From Rhodospirillaceae bacterium (GTDB lineage: Bacteria; Pseudomonadota; Alphaproteobacteria; UBA6615): 64,000 nt of DNA. Where the stretch lies: contig JABIVD010000029.1 of NCBI GenBank assembly GCA_018667335.1, positions 1 through 64,000 on the forward strand, read 5' to 3'. The position numbers and the translations under genes are program-made. Shown here piece after piece: positions 36,249 through 44,686 of the stretch. The notes under the pieces were generated by a model. The model was not told the origin of the DNA. It saw only the letters and a list, made by a program, of their open reading frames with translations, and made no database searches. The stretch's first letter is position 1. Each line of letters opens with the position of its first letter.

Positions 36249-38594
36249 ATGCGCGAATATGGCATCGGACAGTCCGTGCCGCGGGTGGAAGACCGGCGCC
36301 TTCTCACGGGCAAGGGCAACTACACCGACGACCGCAAGGTGCCGGGCGCGGCCTACATGGCCATCCTGCGCTCGCCCCACGCGGCGGCGACTATCCGCAC
36401 CATCGACACATCTGCCGCCGCGGCCATGCCCGGTGTTATCGAAATACTGACGGCGGACGACCTCAAGGCCGACTCCATCGGCGGCTTGGCCTGCGGCGTG
36501 AAACGCAAGCAGCGCGACGGCTCACCCATGGTCGAGCCCCCCTATCCCCTCCTGGCCGACGGTGATGTGCATCTCGTCGGCATGGCCGTCGCGGCCGTGG
36601 TCGCAGAGACCTACGCCGAGGCGGTGGATGCCACGGAGGCGATCGAGGTCGACTACGACCCGCGCACCCCCCTCATCGAGACCGGTCTCGCCCGGTCCGA
36701 AGGCGCCCCCGAGGTCTGGGATTCGGTGCCCGGCAACGAGAGTTTCGTGTTCGCGCTGGGTGACAAGGACGCCACCGATGCGGCCTTCGCGGCGGCGGCC
36801 CACGTGGTCGAGCTCGACTATGAAATCAGCCGTGTCTCCACCAACACGATGGAGGTCCGCGCGGCGATCGGCTTCTTCGACCCGCTGGAGGAACGCTACA
36901 CCCTGTATGCCGGGGTCCAGTCGCCCCATCGTCTGCGCTCGGACCTGGCCAGGAATGTGTTCGCGATCCCCGAAGGAAAACTGCGCGTGATCTCGCCCGA
37001 CATGGGCGGCGGCTTCGGCATGCGCGGCAGCCCCTTTGTCGAACACGCGCTGGTCCTGTGGGCGGCACGGCGCACCGGGCGACCCGTGCGGTTCACGGCG
37101 ACCCGCAGCGAGGCGCTGGCCAGCGATTACCACGCCCGCGACAACGTTTCCCGTGCCGCGCTGGCGCTCGATGCCGATGGCAAGTTCCTGGGCCTCAAGG
37201 TCTCCACCGACGCGGCGCTGGGCGGTTATCTCAGCAACTCCGGGCCCCATTCACCGACCAACAATCTCGGCGGCCTGTCGGGCGTCTACACGACACCCCA
37301 TGTGCATGTCGAAGCGCGCGGCGTGTTCACCCACACCAGCCCCACCGCGACCTATCGCGGGGCCGGGCGCCCCGAGGCGTCCTATGGCCTGGAGCGCCTG
37401 ATCGACGCCTCCGCCTATGATCTGGGCATCGATCCGGTGGAGCTGCGCCGACGAAACCTCATTCCCAACGACGCGCTGCCCTACGACACCGGCTTCATCT
37501 TCACCTATGACAGCGGCGATTTCACCGGATGCCTTGAGCGGGTTGTGAAGGCAGCCGACCGCGATGGCTTCGAGGCGCGGCGCGCCGAGGCCGCAGCCCG
37601 CGGCAAGCTCCGCGGCATGGGCATCGCCACCGTAATCGAGATCGCCGGCGGCCCCCTGCCGCTCCCCAACGAGGAAAGCGCAGCGGTGCGCTTCGACACC
37701 GATGGCGGCGTGTCAGTGCTCATGGGCACCCATTCTCACGGCCAGGGGCACGAAACAGCCTTCGCCCAGATTGCGTCCGAGGTCCTGGGCGTGCCGTTTG
37801 ACTCGATCCGCGTTCAGTATGGCGACACAGACCTGGTGCATCACGGCAAGGGCACGTTCGGGTCGCGTTCGATCAGCGTCGGCGGTGCGGCGCTGCTGCG
37901 TGCGTCGGAAAAGATCATCGCGCGCGCGACCCTGATCGCCGCCCATCTTCTCGAAGCTGCGGCCGCCGACATCCAGTTCGACGACGGCGTCTTCACCGTG
38001 TCCGGCACCGACCGCACCATCACGTTGACCGATGTGGCCACGGCGTCCTACCAGCCGGCCAAGATGCCGCGCGAGATGGATATGGGACTTTCCGAAAGCG
38101 CGATCATCGTGCCCCCGGGGCCGACCTATCCCAACGGCGCGCATGCCTGCGAGGTCGAAATCGATCCCGACACCGGCGTGGTCGAGATCATCGCCTACAC
38201 GGTCTTCGACGATGTCGGGGTCGCCCTGAACCCGATGATGGTCGAGGGCCAGGTGCATGGCGGGGTGGTCCAGGGTGCCGGCCAGGCGCTGCTCGAGCGC
38301 GTGGTCTATGACCCGGACAGCGGCCAGTTGCTCACCGGCTCCTTCATGGATTACGCCATGCCGCGCGCCGACGATTTCCCGAGCTTCGACGTGCACGAAC
38401 ACAACATCCCGTCGAAGAACAATCCCATGGGCCTCAAGGGCGCGGGCGAGGCCGGCACCGTGGGGGCGCTCCCGTCGGTCATGAATGCTGTGTGCGACGC
38501 GCTCCGCCCGCTCGGCATCCGCCATATCGACATGCCTGCCTCGCCGGAAAGAGTATGGCTGGCTATACAAAACGCGAAACAAAACGCCGTATAA
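36249..38594 (+). CDS. Molybdopterin-dependent hydroxylase large subunit (CoxL/XdhB-like), orphan
   Basis: From the ATG at 36249 the protein has 781 residues. It shows the a/b hammerhead start RVEDRRLLTGKGNYTDD, the glycine-rich DMGGGFGMRGSPF near residue 251, TATYRGAGRPEA near 368 and the catalytic-Glu segment LKGAGEAGTVGALPS near 730. The Y-R-G-A-G pattern places it with form II CoxL and related aldehyde or aromatic hydroxylases rather than true CO dehydrogenase. It should hydroxylate its substrate with water. No [2Fe-2S] or FAD subunit is nearby. Confidence 0.9.
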   Translation: MREYGIGQSVPRVEDRRLLTGKGNYTDDRKVPGAAYMAILRSPHAAATIRTIDTSAAAAMPGVIEILTADDLKADSIGGLACGVKRKQRDGSPMVEPPYPLLADGDVHLVGMAVAAVVAETYAEAVDATEAIEVDYDPRTPLIETGLARSEGAPEVWDSVPGNESFVFALGDKDATDAAFAAAAHVVELDYEISRVSTNTMEVRAAIGFFDPLEERYTLYAGVQSPHRLRSDLARNVFAIPEGKLRVISPDMGGGFGMRGSPFVEHALVLWAARRTGRPVRFTATRSEALASDYHARDNVSRAALALDADGKFLGLKVSTDAALGGYLSNSGPHSPTNNLGGLSGVYTTPHVHVEARGVFTHTSPTATYRGAGRPEASYGLERLIDASAYDLGIDPVELRRRNLIPNDALPYDTGFIFTYDSGDFTGCLERVVKAADRDGFEARRAEAAARGKLRGMGIATVIEIAGGPLPLPNEESAAVRFDTDGGVSVLMGTHSHGQGHETAFAQIASEVLGVPFDSIRVQYGDTDLVHHGKGTFGSRSISVGGAALLRASEKIIARATLIAAHLLEAAAADIQFDDGVFTVSGTDRTITLTDVATASYQPAKMPREMDMGLSESAIIVPPGPTYPNGAHACEVEIDPDTGVVEIIAYTVFDDVGVALNPMMVEGQVHGGVVQGAGQALLERVVYDPDSGQLLTGSFMDYAMPRADDFPSFDVHEHNIPSKNNPMGLKGAGEAGTVGALPSVMNAVCDALRPLGIRHIDMPASPERVWLAIQNAKQNAV

Positions 38595-38641
38595 TAGGCA
38601 CCAACAAACCAACAAGAATTCCAATCCAAGGAGAAAACACG

Positions 38642-39853
38642 ATGGCTGGTCCTGAAATCAAGAATATGACGCTGCTGTCTCAGGACACGCTCGTCGGTCA
38701 TGGCGGCATGGGCGAAGGCATGTCCATGCAGGTCGCACCCGACGGCCGCCGCATCATGTGGCTGGCCCATGAATCCGGGCCCAAGAATTTCACAGGTGTG
38801 GACGTCACCGACCCGCGCAAGCCCAAGGTCGTCGTGCAGACCGATCTGCCCATCGTCAACATGCGCTCGAACTCCCTCGAAGTGACCGGCGACATCATGG
38901 CCGTCGCCTACCAGACGCCCGGCGTGAACGAGCAGAAGGTCGGCGTCGAGCTGTTCGACCTGTCGACCCCGGAAGACCCCAAGTCGATCTCCTTCTTCGA
39001 TTGCTCGGGACCTCATTCGCGCGGCGTCCATCAGCTCTGGTTCGCCGACGGCGAGTATGTCCATTTCGCCGGCGGCTCTGACGACTTCGTGCCGACCAAC
39101 CCCAAGGACGACCAGTTCTACCGCTGCATCGACGTGCGTGACCCGTCGAAGCCGAGCGAAGTCGGCCGCTGGTGGTACCCTGGCACCCGCGAGGGCGACA
39201 ACGTACCGCCGCCGCCGCGCCACCCGGACATCGATTCCGGTTTCCGTGCACATAACACCAACGTCTATCCGCAGCGTCCCGACCGCATGTATCTGGGCTA
39301 TCTCGACGGCGGCACCTTCATCATGGATATCTCCGACAAGTCGGACCCCAAGGTGCTCGGCGAGTGGAACCCCCATCCGCCCTATCCGGGTTTCGCCCAC
39401 ACTGTGTTGCCCCTGTTCAGCAAGGACATCCTGATCGTCACCGATGAAAGCGTCCGCGACGACGCCATGGACTGGCCGAAGCTGGCTTGGGTCGTCGATG
39501 CGCGCAAGGAAGACAACATGGTGCCGATCGCCACCCTGCCGATGCCGCCGCTCGATGATTTCCGCAATCGCGGCGGTCGTTTCGGCGCGCATAACCTGCA
39601 TGAGAACCGGCCAGGTCCGTCCTTCCAGTCGGACGATTTGATCTTCGGCACCTTCTTCAACGGCGGCATGCGCGTGTTCAACGTCGAGGATCCGCTCCAG
39701 CCGAAGGAAGTGGCGTATTTCATCCCGCCCAAGCCGGACAACTCACCGGTTGCGACGGCGCAGATCAACGACGTCTATGTCGATGAAAACCGCATCGTCT
39801 ATTGCGTGGACCGCCATGCCGGTGGCCTCTACTGCCTGTCGCTCGATATCTAG
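38642..39853 (+). CDS. LVIVD-repeat beta-propeller-like protein
   Basis: A canonical AAGGAG seven bases upstream fixes the ATG at 38642, giving 403 residues. Internal repeats resemble LVIVD blades: FTGVDVTDPRKPKVVVQ, VELFDLSTPEDPKSISF, RCIDVRDPSKPSEVGRW, FIMDISDKSDPKVLGEW and MRVFNVEDPLQPKEVAYF each end in a D-x-x-x-P turn. No signal peptide is evident. The family is often found beside enzymes of carbon metabolism and is thought to be a scaffold or enzyme of unknown reaction. It lies 47 bases after the CoxL-like gene. Confidence 0.8.
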   Translation: MAGPEIKNMTLLSQDTLVGHGGMGEGMSMQVAPDGRRIMWLAHESGPKNFTGVDVTDPRKPKVVVQTDLPIVNMRSNSLEVTGDIMAVAYQTPGVNEQKVGVELFDLSTPEDPKSISFFDCSGPHSRGVHQLWFADGEYVHFAGGSDDFVPTNPKDDQFYRCIDVRDPSKPSEVGRWWYPGTREGDNVPPPPRHPDIDSGFRAHNTNVYPQRPDRMYLGYLDGGTFIMDISDKSDPKVLGEWNPHPPYPGFAHTVLPLFSKDILIVTDESVRDDAMDWPKLAWVVDARKEDNMVPIATLPMPPLDDFRNRGGRFGAHNLHENRPGPSFQSDDLIFGTFFNGGMRVFNVEDPLQPKEVAYFIPPKPDNSPVATAQINDVYVDENRIVYCVDRHAGGLYCLSLDI

Positions 39854-39939
39854 TGGATCGACCGGGGCGTTTGAATCTGCCCGCTTGTGCCTGATGGCCT
39901 CGCGGGCGGCCATTCAAACGGCGCGATAAGTTGATCCAC
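39853..39939. terminator. Large nested palindrome between convergent genes
   Basis: Three nested arms are visible: gtggatc (39853-39859) with gatccac (39933-39939), cgtttgaat (39868-39876) with attcaaacg (39912-39920), and gcccgc (39879-39884) with gcgggc (39902-39907). The whole could fold into a long interrupted stem. It begins at the stop of the LVIVD gene and ends 8 bases before the stop of the gene coming the other way, so a bidirectional terminator is likely. Confidence 0.55.
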
Positions 39940-39946
39940 CCGGAGC

Positions 39947-40468
39947 CTAACCGAGCAAACCGGCCAGCGGCCGCCGCACAAACGGATGGTGCGGGGCCGC
40001 GACGCCGGTCAAATAGTCCAGCAGGCGCGGATCGATATCCGCGTCGAGCTGGGCGACCAGCGGCCCGTCGGCCAACCAGAACAGAATCCCGGCCTCGAAC
40101 ACATGCCCGTCATGTTTGAGTTTAGCGCGGATCAACGGCCGGTAGGCGCCATAGCACCAGGCGCGATGGCCGTTCGCCACCGCCCCCAAACCACCCGGAA
40201 CAGGCAATTCGACACGCGCCGCGTCGGCCCGGGCGATCACCGCATCGAAATATCTCATCAGCCAGCGCCGTGCCGCGATGTCGAAGACATCGATCAGGCT
40301 TAAATGCAAATCGCGCAGAAACGCCAGGCAATCATCCGGGGAAGCCACGGATTCCGGGGCCGGCGGCTTGAACAGCGGATAGTTACCGTCCGCCAGTCGC
40401 AGCCCGCGCGCGGGCACAACATCAACGCTATGGCGCCCAGCGTGGGTGATGGTGATCGTTTCGTTCAT
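39947..40468 (-). CDS. Hypothetical protein, about 173 residues
   Basis: I do not recognise this family. The start at MNETITITH (40466-40468) avoids overlap with the divergent gene's leader; a longer frame reaches 40525. The sequence has an alternating pattern near the N-terminus and many Asp, Arg and His residues, with HRAWCYGAYRPLIRAKLKHD in the centre. No signal peptide or membrane segment is seen, so it is likely cytoplasmic. It is divergent from the NMT1-like binding protein by 88 bases and may be co-regulated with it. Confidence 0.6.
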   Translation of the reverse strand: MNETITITHAGRHSVDVVPARGLRLADGNYPLFKPPAPESVASPDDCLAFLRDLHLSLIDVFDIAARRWLMRYFDAVIARADAARVELPVPGGLGAVANGHRAWCYGAYRPLIRAKLKHDGHVFEAGILFWLADGPLVAQLDADIDPRLLDYLTGVAAPHHPFVRRPLAGLLG

Positions 40469-40556
40469 CGCAGCCCGAACAAAGCGCTTTTCTCGCGCGC
40501 ACACAAACCCGAATATGCACAGCAACGACGCCCGGCGTCATGATGGGGGACTAAAA

Positions 40557-41483
40557 ATGCGAACGCTGACAATCAACGTGTTTCCGGGGGCCATCAATGT
40601 GCCCCTGTGGGCCGGACTCAAGCAGGGGTTTTTCGGCCGGCGCGAGCTCGACCTCGACATCATCTTCACGCCGAACTCGATCGAACAGCTGACCGGCATC
40701 GCCGCGGGCAAGTTCGACATCATGCTCACCTCGGTCGACAACATCATCGCCTACAAGGAGAAACAGGGCGAAGTGCCGGCCGAGGGCGACACCGACATGT
40801 TCGCCTTCATGGGATCCGACGACGCGTTCCTGCGCTTCGTCGTTCAGGAAGACATCAAGTCATTCGCCGACCTTCCCGGTAAGATCCTGACAGCCGACGC
40901 GCTCACCACCGGCTTCGCCTTCGTGCTGCGGCGCATGCTCGCCCTGAACGGCATCGATGAAAATGACATCGAGTGGCTGTCCACGGGCGGCGTCCTCCAG
41001 CGCTGGCAGGCGATGATGGAGCACCCTGAGCAGAAGGGAACATTGCAGGTCACGCCGTTCGAGATCATGGGTGCGTCCAAAGGCCACCATGTGCTGGCCC
41101 GCGCGGCGGATGTCCTGGACTCCTATCAGGGGATCGTCGGCGGCACCCGGGTCGCCTGGGCACAGGAGAACGCCGAAGATCTGTCGGGCTTCATCGCCGG
41201 CTGGCTCGAGGCCGTGAACTGGCTCTACGACCCGGCCAACCGGCAGGCCGCGCTCGATATCATCGCCGAGAACATGCCGCAGATGCCCGAGGCCGTGGCC
41301 GCCGGCGCGCTCGATATTTTCTTCGACCCCCAGACCGGCATGCGCCGCGACGGATCGTTCGACATGCCCGGCATCGCCACCGTGCTCGACCTGCGGCGCG
41401 AGTTCGGCCCCGCCCCCGACGATCTGCACGGACCGGAGCATTACATCGACACGTCGTATCTGGAGGCCTCAAAAGGCCGCTAG
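40557..41483 (+). CDS. NMT1/THI5-like substrate-binding protein without signal peptide
   Basis: A GGGGGA ribosome site precedes the ATG at 40557. The 308-residue protein starts directly with MRTLTINVFPGAINVPLWAG and continues with IEQLTGIAAGKFDIMLTSVD, the fold of ABC-type periplasmic binding proteins of the NMT1/SsuA class. Normally a signal peptide precedes this start; none is visible, and no ABC permease or ATPase gene lies nearby. It may act in the cytoplasm as a ligand carrier, a sensor or an enzyme. Ligand identity is not evident. Confidence 0.75.
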   Translation: MRTLTINVFPGAINVPLWAGLKQGFFGRRELDLDIIFTPNSIEQLTGIAAGKFDIMLTSVDNIIAYKEKQGEVPAEGDTDMFAFMGSDDAFLRFVVQEDIKSFADLPGKILTADALTTGFAFVLRRMLALNGIDENDIEWLSTGGVLQRWQAMMEHPEQKGTLQVTPFEIMGASKGHHVLARAADVLDSYQGIVGGTRVAWAQENAEDLSGFIAGWLEAVNWLYDPANRQAALDIIAENMPQMPEAVAAGALDIFFDPQTGMRRDGSFDMPGIATVLDLRREFGPAPDDLHGPEHYIDTSYLEASKGR

Positions 41484-41503
41484 GCCCGACCGATGGCGTG
41501 CCG

Positions 41504-41875
41504 CTAGATCAGGAGCAGCAACGCACCGATCACGGCGATGTTGGAGAACACGAACGACAGGTGCAGGTGACGGCGCAGCGGGTCTTCCATGGTCCAGAAG
41601 CGGTGGAAGATGGCGCTCGCCAGCACCGTAAACACGATCAGAAGGATCGCGCCCAGGCCCGCGTTCCAGTCGATCGCGACCATCGTGCCGCCGACCGCCT
41701 GCAACGCGAACCCCGCCCACAGGGTGGCCCGGGGCAGCGGGATGCGCATCGCCGCCATCCGGTCCACATGCTGTTGTTCCTTGGTCCCGGCGTTGATCAC
41801 CAGGGTCCCCAGGAACAGGGTCGCGATCATCAGTTGCCCGGCGATCTCGAGCGGCGTGTTGTCGGCGTAAAACAT
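41504..41875 (-). CDS. DoxX-like small membrane protein
   Basis: From the ATG at 41873-41875 the protein has 123 residues and four predicted membrane segments, beginning near the first one with EIAGQLMIATLFLGTLVINA and containing HRFWTMEDPLRRHLHLSF, matching the DoxX/DUF4870-like small family only loosely. It starts 5 bases after the stop of the flavin monooxygenase-like gene, so the two are translationally linked. DoxX proteins are often paired with oxidoreductases, but their function is unclear. The longer open frame is a shadow. Confidence 0.7.
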   Translation of the reverse strand: MFYADNTPLEIAGQLMIATLFLGTLVINAGTKEQQHVDRMAAMRIPLPRATLWAGFALQAVGGTMVAIDWNAGLGAILLIVFTVLASAIFHRFWTMEDPLRRHLHLSFVFSNIAVIGALLLLI

Positions 41876-41880
41876 GGCGC

Positions 41881-43062
41881 TCACTTCAGATGGGTCAGCG
41901 GATCGAGGCCCAGCGCCACCCGACCATAGGTCGTGGCAGCCACGTCCCAGTTCAGCGCGAAATGCCCGCTCATCGCGTGGATGTCCCTGAACTTTCGTTG
42001 CATGGCGTTGTCGAGGAAAATGCCCTGGCCACCCAGGGTCGTGAACAGCCGGTCCACCGCCGCCCGGCATTCCCGCACCAGATAGGCCTGATCACGGCGG
42101 TTGCGCACCCGCTCCAGGTCATCCAGCTCACGCCCTTCATGCATCGCCACCATCGCCTCGCCCGTGTCTCGCTGCATCAGCAGGCGCGCCGCATCGATCT
42201 GCGCCGCCGCCTCGGCGATATGCACCTGAATTGTCTGATGCTCGGCCACGCGCACGCCGCGGGAACTCCGCCCGGCCATCTGTTCGGTCACCGCATCGAG
42301 CAGGCTCTCCGCGACCCCCAGCGCCGGCACGGCGAGCATGAACGGGACACAGGGCGGGTGCGGCAGCCGGTACAACGCCGGGGCGTCCGCCTGGCCACGC
42401 GCCGCGCCGCCGGCGCCAGCCATGCGAAATGGCAGCGCGCGATAGTCAGGCACGAACGCACGCTCGACATGCAAATTCTTGCTGCCGGTCCCGGCCAGCC
42501 CCATCACATGCCAGTTGTCCTCGATGACCACGTCGTCGCGCCGCGCGATGCAGTAGTTGGGCTCAATCGCGCCGTCTTTTCCCGTCGGCAGCAGACAGCC
42601 GAGGATCAGCCAGTCGGCATGGTCGCAGCCGCTGGACCATTCCCAGCTGCCGGAAATCTGCCAGCCGCCATCGACCCGCTCGTTGTTCCCCCCGGGAGTG
42701 AATCCGGCGGAGACCAGCGCGTCGGGATTGTCGCCCCAGACATCGTCGGCCGCGCGGGGATCGAACATGCCGATCAGGATCTGGTGGTCGGTGTAGACCC
42801 CGGCCACCCAGCCGGTGGAACTGCAACCCCGCGCCAGGGTGGCGACGATATCGCAGGCCGTGTCGAGGGGGGCCTCCGTGCCCCCGAATCGTGCCGGCTG
42901 ACAGAGACGATGCAGCCCCGCGGCCGTGAGATCTGCGATCGTCTCGTCGGGAATACGGCGCAACTGTTCGGTCGCCTCGGCGCGGCCCGCAAGGGTCGGC
43001 TCCAGCGCCGCGGCGCGCGTCTTCAATTCAGATGAGGTCGTCCCGGCGGCTGTGTCTGGCAT
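41881..43062 (-). CDS. Acyl-CoA-dehydrogenase-fold flavin monooxygenase (HpaH/HsaA-like)
   Basis: From MPDTAAGTTSSELK the protein has 393 residues. The segment GGWQISGSWEWSSGCDHADW is characteristic of class D flavin-dependent monooxygenases, such as HsaA, HpaH and IacA, which use an acyl-CoA-dehydrogenase fold. An AGGA ribosome site lies upstream. These enzymes need reduced FMN or FAD from a separate reductase, and none is encoded nearby, so it may use one encoded elsewhere. It probably hydroxylates an aromatic or heterocyclic ring. A true acyl-CoA dehydrogenase is less likely because the ACAD active-site Glu region is not apparent. Confidence 0.75.
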   Translation of the reverse strand: MPDTAAGTTSSELKTRAAALEPTLAGRAEATEQLRRIPDETIADLTAAGLHRLCQPARFGGTEAPLDTACDIVATLARGCSSTGWVAGVYTDHQILIGMFDPRAADDVWGDNPDALVSAGFTPGGNNERVDGGWQISGSWEWSSGCDHADWLILGCLLPTGKDGAIEPNYCIARRDDVVIEDNWHVMGLAGTGSKNLHVERAFVPDYRALPFRMAGAGGAARGQADAPALYRLPHPPCVPFMLAVPALGVAESLLDAVTEQMAGRSSRGVRVAEHQTIQVHIAEAAAQIDAARLLMQRDTGEAMVAMHEGRELDDLERVRNRRDQAYLVRECRAAVDRLFTTLGGQGIFLDNAMQRKFRDIHAMSGHFALNWDVAATTYGRVALGLDPLTHLK

Positions 43063-43191
43063 GCTGTATCCTGTCCCCAATTGCTCCCAGTGAAGGCGGC
43101 GCGAGCTGCCCGGTCAAGTGGGTAGAGTCATGCGGATTGGTGCGCCCGCCCCGTTGGACTAGACTTACCGGCGAAACAGGGGAGGTCGATC

Positions 43192-44112
43192 ATGGACGGA
43201 ACGGTCAACAACACGGATCAGGTGCCAGAGGAAGACGTCGTCGCGCGTGCGCGCTACTACAGCCCGGCGAACATCTTCAAGGTCGAACGCCCGCCGATCC
43301 CGCAGATGGCATTCGTCGACGCGCGCGACCAGGCGATGGCGCCAGACGCACCCACGGGCTGGATTTCCCTCGATATCGGCGCAGAAATCGGCCTCGACGA
43401 ACCTGCGACCACACCCCTGATGCTGGCCCGCTATGCCCGGATCGCACCCGGTGAGACCCTGAAAGGGTCCTTCCGTGCCAGCGGCGAGTTCTACTTCGTG
43501 ATCACCGGAGACGGCCGGGCCAGCAAGGACGGCGAAGCGTTCGACTGGCAGGCTGGTGACGTGTTCTCCCTGCCCGGTGGCGGCGAGACCCGCCTCGATG
43601 GCGGCGGCGCTGACGCGGTCCTGCTTTTGGTGACGAACGAGCCAGAGCTTGCCTTTCACAGCCTCGAGGCACCCGCGCCGAACGCGGCGCCGACCCAGGC
43701 CGTACGCTATCCCATGGCGGAAATTCTCGCCGAGATGGACCGGGTCCGGTCCGATCAGTCGGCCGACCCCAACGCGTCGGGCCGTGCGTTGCATCTGACC
43801 AGCGAGCGCAAGGGAAATGCCGACGCAGCCCATCCATCGATCAAGCTCGCCATGAACACGCTCGATCCACACAGCGTTCAGCGCCCGCACCGGCACAATT
43901 CTGTCGCGCTCACCCTGCCGATCGAAGCCGACAATGTGTATTCGGTGATCGAGGGGAACCGGCTCGACTGGCATCAGTTTGCGCTGATGATCACGCCCCC
44001 CGCCGAACTGCACGAGCATCACAATGAGGGCGACACGCCCATGCTCAGCCTCGTCATCCAGGATGGCGGCCTCTACTTCCGCTGCCGCACCATCGGCTTC
44101 AGTTTCGATTAA
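43192..44112 (+). CDS. Bicupin protein, distant relative of ring-cleaving dioxygenases
   Basis: The AGGGGAGG site upstream fixes the ATG at 43192; the protein has 306 residues and two cupin domains. The first (near residues 95-150) reads GSFRASGEFYFVITGDG and lacks the usual H-x-H, so it likely binds no metal. The second (near 225-295) has RPHRHNSVALTLPIEAD and AELHEHHNEG, which provide His ligands. This asymmetry resembles gentisate-dioxygenase-like bicupins. It is divergent from the flavin monooxygenase gene, so a hydroxylation-then-ring-cleavage pair is attractive but unproven. Confidence 0.75.
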   Translation: MDGTVNNTDQVPEEDVVARARYYSPANIFKVERPPIPQMAFVDARDQAMAPDAPTGWISLDIGAEIGLDEPATTPLMLARYARIAPGETLKGSFRASGEFYFVITGDGRASKDGEAFDWQAGDVFSLPGGGETRLDGGGADAVLLLVTNEPELAFHSLEAPAPNAAPTQAVRYPMAEILAEMDRVRSDQSADPNASGRALHLTSERKGNADAAHPSIKLAMNTLDPHSVQRPHRHNSVALTLPIEADNVYSVIEGNRLDWHQFALMITPPAELHEHHNEGDTPMLSLVIQDGGLYFRCRTIGFSFD

Positions 44113-44136
44113 ACCCGCTTATCAGGAACAAAGAAC

Positions 44137-44670
44137 ATGTCCATTTCCATGCACGCGATCACCGTCCCGGTCTTCCAGACGATGCTGACCAACCTCGACT
44201 TCGTCCTCGGCCGGGGTGCCGAATTCGTCGCCGAGACCGGCTTCAATGAAGGCGAACTGATGGCGCGGAATTTCGCACCCGACATGCTGAAATTGGGCGA
44301 GCAGACTCGCCAGGCCTGCGTCCACGCCACCGGGGCGATGGCGCGGCTCGCCGGTGTCGATGCGCCTGAAGTTTCGATGGAACCGGACGCCGACATCGCG
44401 ACCGCCCGCGCACGCATCGCCGCCGCACTCGCCTTCGTTGGCAGTTTCTCGGCCGCGCAGCTCGACGGAGATCCCAACCGCGAGGTGATCGTCAAGACGC
44501 GCCTCGGCGAGCTCAAATTTGGGGCGCTCGATCATGTCCTGCACATCGCCTACCCGCAGGTCTTCTTCCACGTCACCACGGCCTATGATCTGCTGCGCGC
44601 CGAAGGTGTCCAGATCGGCAAGGTCGACTATCTCGGCGCGCCGATGAAGAACCTGCTCAAGGACAAATAG
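44137..44670 (+). CDS. DUF1993-family protein
   Basis: This 177-residue protein begins MSISMHAITVPVFQTMLTNL, the standard start of the DUF1993 family, and carries FGALDHVLHIAYPQVFFHVT, a His-rich helix that resembles the DinB-like four-helix bundle. AGGA precedes the start by about 10 bases. It lies 24 bases after the bicupin gene and is probably co-transcribed. DinB-like relatives bind a metal with three His residues; function here is unknown. Confidence 0.85.
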   Translation: MSISMHAITVPVFQTMLTNLDFVLGRGAEFVAETGFNEGELMARNFAPDMLKLGEQTRQACVHATGAMARLAGVDAPEVSMEPDADIATARARIAAALAFVGSFSAAQLDGDPNREVIVKTRLGELKFGALDHVLHIAYPQVFFHVTTAYDLLRAEGVQIGKVDYLGAPMKNLLKDK

Positions 44671-44686
44671 GCCCGGCCCTGAAGCC

